The notes under the pieces are model-generated. The model was not told the DNA's origin, searched no databases, and saw only the letters and a list, made by a program, of their open reading frames with translations. 64,000 nt of DNA, from NCBI RefSeq assembly GCF_000706625.1, contig NZ_KL407334.1, forward strand, positions 213,771 through 277,770, given 5' to 3'. Both the position numbers and the translations under genes were made by a program. This stretch comes from Bartonella koehlerae C-29 (GTDB taxonomy: Bacteria > Pseudomonadota > Alphaproteobacteria > Rhizobiales > Rhizobiaceae). This document shows, one piece after another, positions 47,997-57,123 of this stretch (its first letter is position 1; every line of letters begins with the position of its first letter).

Positions 47997-48791
47997 TTAA
48001 TCCATTAACAGTTCATCATAATCAAGAGCTTCCCCACGCACTTTTTGAAACATAACGATTAAATCGTTGACATTCAAACCTTGACGTTTTTCTTGACATA
48101 CATCTAAAATCACTTTTCCGCCGTGTAACATCAATGTGCGATCTCCATAATCAAGAGCCTGACGCATAGAATGCGTCACCATAATAGTTGTTAATTTTTT
48201 CTCTTCAACGATTTTTTCAGTTAACCGCATCACAAAATCAGCCATTCCTGGATCTAATGCTGAAGTATGTTCATCAAGCAATAAAACATCTGCGTGCGCT
48301 AAAGTAGCCATCACAAGACAAACTGCTTGACGTTGCCCACCTGATAAACTATCCATAGGATTATGGATATACGCTTCAAGACCGATGCCCAATTGAGCAA
48401 TTTCATCTTGGAAAAATTGTCGTTTTTTGTGATTTAAGGCTGAACGCAAACCACGACGACTCCCGCGAAGAGCAGCAAGAGCCAAATTTTCTTCAATGGT
48501 TAAAGAACCGCAACTTCCCATTAGTGAATCTTGAAAAACACAAGCGATTCTTCCGGCTCTCTCACTGACTAATTGTCGAGAAACATTTTGTCCATTAACC
48601 ACTACTTTTCCTTCTGTAGGAAGAATTGCACCTGTTAAAACACTAAGCAAAGTTGATTTACCAGCGCCATTTGATCCAATAACAGTAACAAAACTTCCCC
48701 GATCAATTTTGAGGTTAATATCAATTAAAGCTTGTTTTTCCAACGGTGTTTGCGGTTTAAAAGTGACACCTATATGAGAAAATTCAATCAT
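47997..48791 (-). CDS. ABC transporter ATP-binding protein (TrpXYZ-like operon)
   Basis: This 264-residue ATPase energises the uptake system encoded by the next two genes. It has Walker A GSNGAGKST (about 38-46), the signature LSGGQRQAV, Walker B VLLLDEHTSALDP and the switch His in MVTHSMRQ. Gene trio and protein family (substrate-binding protein of PF04392, BPL-like permease) resemble tryptophan/aromatic amino acid importers. The start overlaps the end of the permease gene by 8 bp. Confidence 0.9.
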   Translation of the reverse strand: MIEFSHIGVTFKPQTPLEKQALIDINLKIDRGSFVTVIGSNGAGKSTLLSVLTGAILPTEGKVVVNGQNVSRQLVSERAGRIACVFQDSLMGSCGSLTIEENLALAALRGSRRGLRSALNHKKRQFFQDEIAQLGIGLEAYIHNPMDSLSGGQRQAVCLVMATLAHADVLLLDEHTSALDPGMADFVMRLTEKIVEEKKLTTIMVTHSMRQALDYGDRTLMLHGGKVILDVCQEKRQGLNVNDLIVMFQKVRGEALDYDELLMD

Positions 48792-49680
48792 GTTTATGCC
48801 TCCTCCAATAGCGTGGTATTACAAGGGCTGAAACAACTAAAAGCGCAGTAATCAACTGAAGATCCGTCGATGTATCAATACCAATCCCGTTTGCCTCAAA
48901 CGCAAACTGCACTGCAACACGATAAAGTACAGATCCGACAACACAGCTCATAATAATCCAAAAAATATTGCGCATACGAAAAAGAGTTTCACCAATAATA
49001 ACCGCCGCTAAACCGAAAACAATCGTACCAGCTCCACCAGTAATATCGGTAGCAATCGCAGTTTGAATATAAAGGGAGCCTCCAAGCGCAACACAAGCAT
49101 TTGAAAGTCCCATACCAAAATAAATCAATGCTGAAGTATGAATCCCTTGCGCTGTAGCCATCCGTGGATTAACTCCCATTGCTCTCATAGCAAGACCTAT
49201 TTCACTTTCCAAAAAGCGCCAGATTAAAAATACCACCACCAGCAATACAGTGCCAACGAAAAGAGGACGCACAAAAATATCAGGCAAGCTAAAAAGATTA
49301 TACAAGGGTGTTAAAGCCGTATCAGCAAATGCCAAATTAATATTAGATCCTCCCATAATTCCCATAATACGAAGATTAACTGTATAAAGTGCCGACATTG
49401 TCAAAATGGAAGCCAAAAGATTCAAAATGCCAAAACGCAAATTCAGCAAAGCTGTTAATAAACCCGCTACCATACCTGCACAAAAAGCACATGCCATAGC
49501 GATCCATGCATTAAAACCTAAAAGAATCAAAACGCCACAAACACAGGATCCAAGAAGAAAGGAACCATCAACGGTTAAATCAGGAAAATCTAAGACACGA
49601 AACGAGAGATAAACCCCTATAGCAACAAATGCATAAATAAGGCCTAACTCCACAGCGCCAGAAAACGCAAATACACTCAT
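48784..49680 (-). CDS. ABC transporter permease (TrpXYZ-like operon)
   Basis: This 298-residue inner-membrane permease has about eight or nine hydrophobic segments. It belongs to the branched-chain/Trp-type permease superfamily: note RVLDFPDLTVDGSFLLG near the start, GMVAGLLTALLNLRFGI, and the cytoplasmic coupling segment AMRAMGVNPRMA. Its 3' end overlaps the ATPase gene by 8 bp and the binding-protein gene lies 60 bp upstream. Confidence 0.9.
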   Translation of the reverse strand: MSVFAFSGAVELGLIYAFVAIGVYLSFRVLDFPDLTVDGSFLLGSCVCGVLILLGFNAWIAMACAFCAGMVAGLLTALLNLRFGILNLLASILTMSALYTVNLRIMGIMGGSNINLAFADTALTPLYNLFSLPDIFVRPLFVGTVLLVVVFLIWRFLESEIGLAMRAMGVNPRMATAQGIHTSALIYFGMGLSNACVALGGSLYIQTAIATDITGGAGTIVFGLAAVIIGETLFRMRNIFWIIMSCVVGSVLYRVAVQFAFEANGIGIDTSTDLQLITALLVVSALVIPRYWRRHKHD

Positions 49681-49740
49681 TCAAAGATCATCCTCATAAC
49701 TTAACGCACCTTATTGTATCAACATCATATCAATAAAAGA

Positions 49741-50709
49741 CTATGGAAGTATCTTTGTCGCGCGTTCTATAATTGTTTGTGGAATAACAATACCAACCTT
49801 TTGGGCTGCTTTCATATCAATTCTAATATCATTATTAGCGGCCTGCACAACATCAATATCGCCAGGTTTTTCACCCTTTAGAATACGCACAACCAGTTTC
49901 CCAGCTTCAACCCCTACATCGTAAAAATTCACGCCCTGTGTCATGAAGGGACCGCGCCCAATAGAGTTAAAATCGACGGTAAATACAGGCACATTCGCTT
50001 CCTGTGTAACCTTTGTTGCACCCTCTAAAACAGAAAGAACCGTATTATCAGCGGGAATAAAAATGACATCCACCTTACCAACTAAAGCCCGTGTTGCCGC
50101 TTGAACATCAGAAGGTTTAGGCGCAGATGAAGGAATGATCTCAATCCCTGCTTTACTTGCAACGTCCTTTAACATCTTAAGTGTTGAAACAGAATTGGCT
50201 TCAGAAGCATTATAAAGATAACCAATTTTTTTCAAATCTGGTTTTACTTCCTGCAAAAGTTTAACAGTTGCTGCAACATCTATACGATCAGAAGTTCCCG
50301 TGACATTACCACCAGGTTTGGTGAGTGAAGATACTATTTTAGCTCCAACAGGGTCAGAAATTGCAGCAAAAACAATAGGGATTGTTTTTGTTGCCGCAAG
50401 CATCGTCTGTGCTGAGGGCGTAGTAATTGCTACGATAACATCGGGTTTATCACCAACAAATTTACGTGCAATTTGTGTTGCTGTAGAAATATTGCCCTGT
50501 GCTGATAAAAAAGTGAGTTCAAAATTTTCACCCTGTTTATAACCATTTTCTGCCAGCGCATCCAAAACCCCTTTACGGACAGCATCTGCAGCAGGGTGTG
50601 CCATAATTTGTGTAAGTGCAACTTTAACGTAATCACCCGCTTTTGCAAAACTATTCATGATAAAAATAGCTGCAATCGCAATCCATAATATGTTGACTCT
50701 TTTCGACAT
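49741..50709 (-). CDS. ABC transporter substrate-binding protein (TrpX-like, PF04392)
   Basis: This 322-residue periplasmic protein has a signal peptide (MSKRVNILWIAIAAIFIMNS, cleavage near FAKAG). Two lobes of the ABC-substrate-binding family follow: KVALTQIMAHPAADAVRKG, FVGDKPDVIVAITTPSAQTM, PIVFAAISDPVGAK, PGGNVTG, and VDVIFIPADNTV. Relatives bind tryptophan or other aromatic amino acids. It is first in the three-gene uptake operon. The aromatic ligand is inferred from the family, not shown. Confidence 0.9.
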   Translation of the reverse strand: MSKRVNILWIAIAAIFIMNSFAKAGDYVKVALTQIMAHPAADAVRKGVLDALAENGYKQGENFELTFLSAQGNISTATQIARKFVGDKPDVIVAITTPSAQTMLAATKTIPIVFAAISDPVGAKIVSSLTKPGGNVTGTSDRIDVAATVKLLQEVKPDLKKIGYLYNASEANSVSTLKMLKDVASKAGIEIIPSSAPKPSDVQAATRALVGKVDVIFIPADNTVLSVLEGATKVTQEANVPVFTVDFNSIGRGPFMTQGVNFYDVGVEAGKLVVRILKGEKPGDIDVVQAANNDIRIDMKAAQKVGIVIPQTIIERATKILP

Positions 50710-50898
50710 TTTACTCCACCCCTTTTTTATATTAAAAAACGAGTAATCTATTGAAGAGTACCTTCAAAATCAATCTTTATTTTTATTTCTGAAACATTCG
50801 CAAAATAAATCGAACTGAAATGTTATTTTTTTGTTGCAATTCGTTAAAGCCTACGCCATACAAACAGCATCCGAAGCAAATATGTTTCGAGTCGATGA

Positions 50899-50973
50899 GC
50901 GGGTGTAGCTCAGGGGTAGAGCACAACCTTGCCAAGGTTGGGGTCGTGGGTTCGAATCCCATCGCCCGCTCCA
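50899..50973 (+). tRNA. tRNA-Gly (anticodon GCC)
   Basis: A full cloverleaf can be drawn: acceptor GCGGGTG/CGCCCGC, D-stem GCTC/GAGC, anticodon stem CAACC/GGTTG around TTGCCAA with anticodon GCC at 50931-50933, and T-arm GTGGG TTCGAAT CCCAT. The discriminator is T and CCA is encoded. Confidence 0.97.
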
Positions 50974-51130
50974 TAAGTTGTATAATCTATTTTAACATAC
51001 CTTTAGTTTATCTGTGTCCTGTCAGAGTGGTTTTTGTTGGCTGTTCGCTATAGCGTATCATCTACTTTTGTCTCTTTTAGCATCAAATGCTGTACCAGTT
51101 TATTTTTTTCAAAGTTCTTTTAAAGCTTGT

Positions 51131-51352
51131 CTACCAAGTTCTCACAAACTCTTTAAAAAGCTTCTTTCATTTTTGTACCAAATTCTGAACTTTATGATTT
51201 TTTACTCTTTACTTTGATTTTTAGGTATCAAAATCTATTTTGAGAAAACTCTCATTAAATGAGAAAAAAGTCATAAAAACAAGAAATTAACACCTTTTTT
51301 CCCTCATCCCACCTTTCTCCATCTAGTAAAAAACCGCGTGTCAAACGACATT
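51131..51352. repeat. Dispersed repeat family 2, copy b
   Basis: The reverse complement of this segment aligns with 3479-3675 throughout. Landmarks on the plus strand are TACCAAATTCT, GATTTTTAGGT, AAAACTCTCATTAAATGAG and CGTGTCAAACGACA. It lies between tRNA-Gly and thiD. No gene is seen in this 467-bp gap. Confidence 0.6.
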
Positions 51353-51440
51353 TGGTTTGATTGATTTTTGTATAACCGCGGAAAATATAATAATGAAACA
51401 TGCAACAGAGCAGAAAGTTTTTGTTTTACAATCATTTGTT

Positions 51441-52307
51441 TTATACATTCTTCCATAATTCATAAAAATGGTGAAGGGGACCACGTCCTTTCCCTACTTG
51501 TAAAGCGCTTGAGGTAGATAAAGCCCCATTTAAATAGCCTTTTGCTTGTTTAACCGCATCAACCAAAGGCTTGGTAGGCAACAAAGCTGCGATGGCAGCT
51601 GAAATGGTACAACCTGTACCATGATCATGAGTGGTTATAAAACGAGGGGCTTCAAGCATGATAAGATCTGCACCATCACAATAAAGGTCTGGACTAGAAC
51701 AATCATAATTCGCCTCATCTGTACGAGCAAAAACGTTCAAATGCCCACCCTTTAAAAGAACTGCACAGCACCCTAGAGCCAGAAGCTGTGGACCATATTG
51801 GTACATAGCTTCTAAAGACCATTGCATCTTTTCATATCCCAACAACAGAGACGCTTCAGGTAAATTTGGCGTAATCAAAGTTGACATCGGCACAAGAACA
51901 TCACGCATAATTTCAATAGTATCAGGATTTAGAAGAACATCGCCACTTTTTGCCACCATAACGGGATCAAAAACAATGAAGCGCGCTTTGTGATAAGCAA
52001 GACGCTCTGCAACAGTCTGAGCAATTTGAGCATTTGCTACCATACCAATTTTAACAGCATCAACATGAATATCTTCAAAAACCGCATCAATTTGGTCAGC
52101 AACAAAAGAAGCATCCAATGCCTGAAAAGCACGTACACCTTGAGTATTTTGTGCGACCACAGCAGTAATCACACTCATTCCATAGGCTTTCATGGCTGAA
52201 AAAACTTTCAAATCCGCTTGCATTCCAGCGCCACCAGAAGGATCCGTTCCCGCAATAGATAAAATCCGTGGAATAAAAAGAGCATCTCGGCTAATCTGTA
52301 ATTTCAT
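51441..52307 (-). CDS. thiD: Hydroxymethylpyrimidine / phosphomethylpyrimidine kinase
   Basis: ThiD phosphorylates HMP twice for thiamine synthesis. The 288-residue protein has the ribokinase-type motifs: SIAGTDPSGGAGMQADLK near the start, AVVAQNTQGV, and the anion-hole/catalytic DHGTGCTISAAIAA near the C-terminus. ATG at 52307 is preceded by AAAGGATGG. No other thiamine genes are in the window, so the enzyme may work in salvage of pyrimidine precursor from the host; that is inference. Confidence 0.94.
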   Translation of the reverse strand: MKLQISRDALFIPRILSIAGTDPSGGAGMQADLKVFSAMKAYGMSVITAVVAQNTQGVRAFQALDASFVADQIDAVFEDIHVDAVKIGMVANAQIAQTVAERLAYHKARFIVFDPVMVAKSGDVLLNPDTIEIMRDVLVPMSTLITPNLPEASLLLGYEKMQWSLEAMYQYGPQLLALGCCAVLLKGGHLNVFARTDEANYDCSSPDLYCDGADLIMLEAPRFITTHDHGTGCTISAAIAALLPTKPLVDAVKQAKGYLNGALSTSSALQVGKGRGPLHHFYELWKNV

Positions 52308-52439
52308 CCATCCTTTCCCTTATTATTCTAAGCATCAAATAAAGAAACATTTCCAAATTAGATATGAAAAAAAAACATAAAAAGAGGTGTTTTCCAATGT
52401 CAAAGTAAATTATATAAACAGTCTTCTTGTAGATATAAA

Positions 52440-53249
52440 ATGGAAAATTTAGTGCTTATTCTTCGTTCTTTTCTTTTTACCCTCGCTTTTTATACAACGA
52501 CTTTTATCCAGATGATTCTTTACGCTCCCATCTATTTTGTAATGCCACGCAAAAAAGCGTGGATTGTCCCTAAAACATGGGCGCGCATCACACTTTTTTT
52601 GCAAAAATACATTGCAGGCACAAACTACGAAATTGAAGGATTAGAAAACCTCCCCAAAGGAGCCTATATCATAGCTCCAAAGCATCAATCTGCATGGGAA
52701 ACCTTCAGCCTTATACCCTATTTTGAGGACCCCGCTCTCATCCTAAAACGTGAACTAATGTGGATTCCATTTTTTGGCTGGTATATGGCAAAAACACAAA
52801 TTATCCCCATTAACCGAACAACACCCATTAAAGCCTTAAAAACCATCATACAAAAAGCCAAAGAAAAAGCAAAACAAGGACGCCAAATTTTGATCTTTCC
52901 AGAAGGAACACGCCGACAGCCAGGTCAAGAACCAAATTATAAATCGGGAATTGTTGCTCTCTATCATGAATTGGGACTTCAAGTTGTTCCCATTGCACAC
53001 AATGCTGGCTTATATTGGCCACGTAACAATTTTCGCCGTTATCCTGGAACAATCCGCGTTCGCATTCTTCCCCCCATAGACGCTGGTTTAAGCAAATGTG
53101 ATTTTCTAGATCAACTCATCCAAAAAACAGAAAAAGCCTGTGATGAATTGCTTTTATTAGCAGCACAAGATCCTAGCCCTCCACCCATGCCACCCTGCGC
53201 TATTAAAAAGCTTCAAAAACTGGATGATAACTGTAAATCAAAAAATTGA
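52440..53249 (+). CDS. plsC: 1-acyl-sn-glycerol-3-phosphate acyltransferase
   Basis: PlsC acylates lysophosphatidate to phosphatidate at the inner membrane. This 269-residue protein has a hydrophobic N-terminal segment (about 5-33), the acyltransferase motif KHQSAWET (His with Glu in the HX4D/E position), and the FPEGTRR motif. The very end is unusual: the stop TGA coincides with the first bases of an integrase-module leader (TTGATTTATAAGG), so the C-terminal residues may have been changed when the repeat arrived. Confidence 0.92.
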   Translation: MENLVLILRSFLFTLAFYTTTFIQMILYAPIYFVMPRKKAWIVPKTWARITLFLQKYIAGTNYEIEGLENLPKGAYIIAPKHQSAWETFSLIPYFEDPALILKRELMWIPFFGWYMAKTQIIPINRTTPIKALKTIIQKAKEKAKQGRQILIFPEGTRRQPGQEPNYKSGIVALYHELGLQVVPIAHNAGLYWPRNNFRRYPGTIRVRILPPIDAGLSKCDFLDQLIQKTEKACDELLLLAAQDPSPPPMPPCAIKKLQKLDDNCKSKN

Positions 53250-53410
53250 TTTATAAGGATAATTTATTATTCTATATGTTGAATCAAAGACCAAAATATC
53301 GTAAGATTCTTTCACCTCAAACTCTCTTAATGAATAAATTAAAATCATTCGCACGCACATCACAAGCCAGGTTGGCATGTAGGTAAAAACTATTTAAGAA
53401 AGGAGTAAAT
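53246..53410 (+). repeat. Integrase-module leader, copy E
   Basis: This begins TTGATTTATAAGGATAATTTATTATT inside the plsC stop codon and ends with AAGAAAGGAGTAAAT before the relic ATG at 53411. It has the AAAATATCGTAAGATTC core and an imperfect stem around it. Confidence 0.75.
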
Positions 53411-53830
53411 ATGCCTCTATGAACCACCTTAATGCCAAGGGCTGTCGCAACATTTTAAACCAGCAAAGAGAATGATAGTGCCAGCTTGCATCTTCATAAG
53501 CAGAAAGAGGGTAGTGCACAATGGTTTTATTGTTATACTCGTGCGTATCTTTTCAATAAGGATAAAGATGGTCATAACCAAGAACTCTTTTTTGCATCAA
53601 TACTACCAAGAAATGCGATTGGCAGGAAGATGAGAAAATCTCTTTAGGCACAATCATGAATGAACGACAGAATAGCTTAATGTTCTTTCGTGAAAGGGAA
53701 CAATTCCCTGAACAAAGAACACAAAAAACAAAAATTTAAACTCCTCAGTAATCTTTATGATTGAAAAGAGAATGTTTTTGATATTTTTGAAAGCCGTAAA
53801 ACCGCATTAATTAAAGGAAGATTGTAAAAA
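53411..53830 (+). pseudogene. Decayed tyrosine integrase (copy E)
   Basis: Read over frameshifts, pieces match copy B in order: MNHLNAK-like start; HKQKEGSAQWF (about 53503-53535); the EGRDPIKERNKQK-equivalent NNSLNKEHKKQK (about 53700-53740); and DIFESRKTALIKGRL (about 53778-53828). The middle is substituted or deleted and similarity ends near 53830, so again only the N-terminal part survives. Confidence 0.72.
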
Positions 53831-53971
53831 TAGACACTGAGTTTTTATCTCCGAAGAAAAAAAGATAAGTCATTAACCATCTTTCCTCGCTGATTATAGA
53901 CTCAAAAACATGGTGTGCTAAATTAAAATAATTCTAAATCATTCTAGATAAGAAGGCTTTGGATTCACTTA

Positions 53972-55078
53972 ATGCAGCGACTCCTCTATAAATTGTTTCT
54001 ATCTTTCGTTTTAAGTTTGACAAGCAGCTTTGCTCTGACTCAACCCTTTATCTCTGTCGATGTTAAAACTGGACGCATTTTAGAACACAATCAAGCCTTT
54101 GAACGTTGGTATCCTGCTTCCTTAACAAAATTAATGACTGCTTATGTCATTTTTCGCGCCATGAGCCGAGGGGAAATTTCATCCAACAAACACATCACCA
54201 TCAGCGAATATGCAGCAAAAGCTCCCACATATCGTTCAGGTTATAAAGCTGGTTCTGTTCTCACACTTGATACAGCGTTAAGTATCACCATGGTTAAATC
54301 CACAAATGATTTAGCCATTGCCATGAGTGAAGCGGTCGCTGGCTCACAGAAAGCCTTTGTGCAAAAAATGAACGCTGAAGCTCAACGCCTAGGAATGTTT
54401 GGAACCCATTTTGCTAATGCAAGTGGCTTACCAGATCCAAATAATTATTCCACAGCGCGTGATATTGCTCTTTTAGCAGTTCAGATTCGCCGGGAGTTTC
54501 CTCAATATGCCCATTATTTTTCTATTCCAGCCATTGATTTTGGTAACAAACGCAAGATCCAACCCAATTCAAATAATCTCATTGGTCGTTTTGATGGAAT
54601 AGACGGTATGAAAACAGGCTTTATTTGTGCCTCCGGTTTTAATCTTGTTGCTTCAGCGACCCGCAATAAACGTACAATTATTGCTGTCATTTTAGGATCT
54701 AAAAACATCAGTGAAAGAGAAAAAAAAGCTGCAAAACTGCTTGAAGCAGGATTTTCGCGTCAAGAATCGTTACAATTAACACTAAAAACACTTGAACCTT
54801 ATGGCACTAAAATGACTCAAGCAAGCAACATGAAACAACAAACGTGCACGCCTGAAGCCATACAAATGAATGCAAATTCTTATGATGATCAAGGAAATAT
54901 CATCCTCACCTCACCTTTTATAGCGGCTCCGCCTTCTTCTGTTCTTCCTTTACCTGTAAAACTTATTAGTACGCCACAGACACCTAAAGTCAAAGAAAAA
55001 CCGCTAAAAAAATTTTCCATTCCGAGTAAAAAACACGCAAATCACCCCCTGACAAAAGCCACAAATCACACACGATAA
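53972..55078 (+). CDS. D-alanyl-D-alanine carboxypeptidase (penicillin-binding, S11 family)
   Basis: This low-molecular-weight penicillin-binding protein trims the terminal D-Ala of peptidoglycan stem peptides. The 368-residue precursor has a signal peptide (about 1-23, ending FALT). The three active-site motifs are SLTK at 50-53, STN at 110-112 and KTG at 214-216. The C-terminal part after about 300 is Pro/Lys-rich and lacks a clear amphipathic membrane anchor. It is followed after 5 bp by a wrecked COG0523 GTPase gene; that pair is common in Rhizobiales. Confidence 0.94.
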   Translation: MQRLLYKLFLSFVLSLTSSFALTQPFISVDVKTGRILEHNQAFERWYPASLTKLMTAYVIFRAMSRGEISSNKHITISEYAAKAPTYRSGYKAGSVLTLDTALSITMVKSTNDLAIAMSEAVAGSQKAFVQKMNAEAQRLGMFGTHFANASGLPDPNNYSTARDIALLAVQIRREFPQYAHYFSIPAIDFGNKRKIQPNSNNLIGRFDGIDGMKTGFICASGFNLVASATRNKRTIIAVILGSKNISEREKKAAKLLEAGFSRQESLQLTLKTLEPYGTKMTQASNMKQQTCTPEAIQMNANSYDDQGNIILTSPFIAAPPSSVLPLPVKLISTPQTPKVKEKPLKKFSIPSKKHANHPLTKATNHTR

Positions 55079-55083
55079 TTCCT

Positions 55084-56145
55084 ATGAAAACAAATCGCTT
55101 TCTTTTCATGCTTATTACCGGTTTTCTAGGTTTGGACAAAACGACTTTGCTCAACTGGATGTTGTGCAATCCTCTTTTGGCTGACAGCGCTGTTATCATC
55201 AATGAATTTGGTGAAATGAGTATTGAGCACCTTTTGGTTGAAAAAACAACAGAAGGATCATTGAACTCACTAATGGTTGTTTGTGTTGTAATTTACGCAG
55301 TGATCTTATTGATACATTAATCGATTTGATTAAGCGCGTTCATACAGGACATTACAAACAACTTAATCGCATTATCATTGATAACAACAAGTATGGCTGA
55401 TCCGGCCCCTATTTTACAAGCTCTTTTAAATCACCCATTTTAAATGCGAACATTGTCCATCGACGCTGTTCTTGTAACATTCGATATATTAAACACGCTT
55501 TCCATACTCAAACACCATCCTGAAATACATAAACAATTAACGCTTGCTGACAAAATTATCCTTACAAAAACAGACCTTACTAACCCAAAAACGCTTTCAA
55601 ACATGCTTCTTAACACACTCAAAGCGATTAATCCTATAGCACAAATCATCGATGTTCATTCTGATCATTTCTACTCAACTGCATTCATAAGTAAAACATT
55701 ATGGGACGAAAAAACAGAAAACACGCAATTTAAACGATGCTACCCTATTGCTCCCTACGATCATATACACCTGTCGACCATTCGCGCCTTTTCTCTAGAC
55801 TGTTAGGAGCCTATTGATTACGCCACCCTTGATGCTTTTTTATATCTCCTAAAAAACCTTTATGGCTCAAAATTATTACGGATCAAAGCAATTATCGCAT
55901 TGCGTGATGATCCCCCGCACCCACTTGTGCTGCAAAACGTACAAACATTTTTCCATCCACCAATAAAACTTCTAACATGGCCAAAAGGAATCACACAAAC
56001 CCCTTTTGTCATCATTGCCGATGGTATTGAAAAAGAAGCGATACAAAAACTCTTCAATGCTCTTTCAAATAAACCTTCAATAGATACTGCAGACAAAATT
56101 GCTATATTGGATAACCCACTAATTATTCCAGGAATAAAATTTTAA
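55084..56145 (+). pseudogene. COG0523/CobW-type metallochaperone GTPase, multiply disrupted
   Basis: Three frames together cover a COG0523 protein. The first piece (55084-55320) begins MKTNRFLFMLITGFLGLDKTT; the P-loop is changed from the expected GAGKTT to GLDKTT, and IINEFGEMSIEH follows. The second (55444-55806) has DAVLVTFDILNT, HHPEIHKQL and ADKIILTKTDLTNP, the last carrying the (N/T)KxD guanine-specificity motif. The third (55900-56145) is the C-terminal domain with FHPPIKLLTWPKG. The CxCC metal motif is not found. Several stops and frameshifts separate the pieces, so the gene is dead. Family members supply zinc or, as CobW, work with cobalamin synthesis. Confidence 0.88.
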
Positions 56146-57123
56146 TTTTTCCTCCAAGTTTCATATGAAGAAAAATTAACCGATATAGAAAGCAGATTTT
56201 CAAAGAGACTCTAACACATCCTCATTTCCATGCTTTAATTAAAATTTAAAAGCAAAGTAGAGAATCATATTATTTCATTTGGAAAGAATAAGCGCGTTAC
56301 ACAGAAAAATATTCCATCAAGTGTAAAGATTGGCAAAGGATATTCCGTTTAATGAAAATAAGTCTCTTAGACGCACGTGAAAAATAAAAACTTTACCCAT
56401 TATTTTATTGAAAGTGTTTACGTTACTTTTAAAGCCAAAGCTCAGGAGGGTGAAACTTTCCTTTATGCTCAACAAATGGCGTAATATCTTAAACGTTATA
56501 AATTCCTGCTATCAGAAAGCAATCTCACATCCAATTGTGGAAGAACTTGTCAAGAACGATAGACTATAGATAATCAATACTACCTTTATCCAAACTCCTG
56601 CCTATGCTACAGTTTATAGATAAGGTCAGCGTGAACGGAAAGCATCGCGAAAACACAAATCTTAACCGTGAAAAATGATGCTGTAGTCCAATATCTTGAG
56701 TTAAGCTTTATATTTTCTTCTCAGGCGGGTGATTGAAATGATATTATCCAAGCATTGCAACTTCTTGAAGAATTTAACAATATACAAGTTATTCCTGATA
56801 AAGATTCTGCTTCACAGACACGAAAAAACGGCTAAGGAAGCATAACGGTACCCCTATCCTTTTTTGCCTTTCCTTGTCTCACAAGGATGAAAACAGCACA
56901 TAAAGATGATAAATGCCTTTATAAAATGCTTTTTCAATAAACTTAAACTCTTTAGAGGAATTTCATTGTGATTTGATAAAAAGATTTTTTATGGAACTCC
57001 TGATCCTTGCTTTAATCGTTCTTCTATTAAAAAAACCAGTATAAATGTTAACATATAATTCTGTCATAGAAGAACCATTCTGAAAGAAGCAAAAAGATCT
57101 CTATTTTACGATAAAATTAAGAC
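56146..57123. other. Relic-rich gap
   Basis: The gap contains repeat family 3 copy b and, at about 56690-56835, remnants of a coding sequence that can be read as NDIIQALQLLEEFNNIQVIP followed by DKDSASQTRKNG and a stop, with broken frames upstream. I do not recognise the protein. Nothing else is evident. Confidence 0.45.
56335..56440 (+). repeat. Dispersed repeat family 3, copy b
   Basis: The segment with CTTAGACGCACGTGA, ATTATTTTATTGAAAGTGTT and AAAGCCAAAG matches 8076-8180 in the same orientation. A frame through it reads FIESVYVTFKAKAQEGETFL, suggesting an old coding segment. Confidence 0.5.

Noticed and set aside
50783-50974. 63-codon minus-strand frame beginning MERAMGFEPTTP
   Set aside because: This is the well-known spurious product of reading a tRNA gene antisense; it covers tRNA-Gly.
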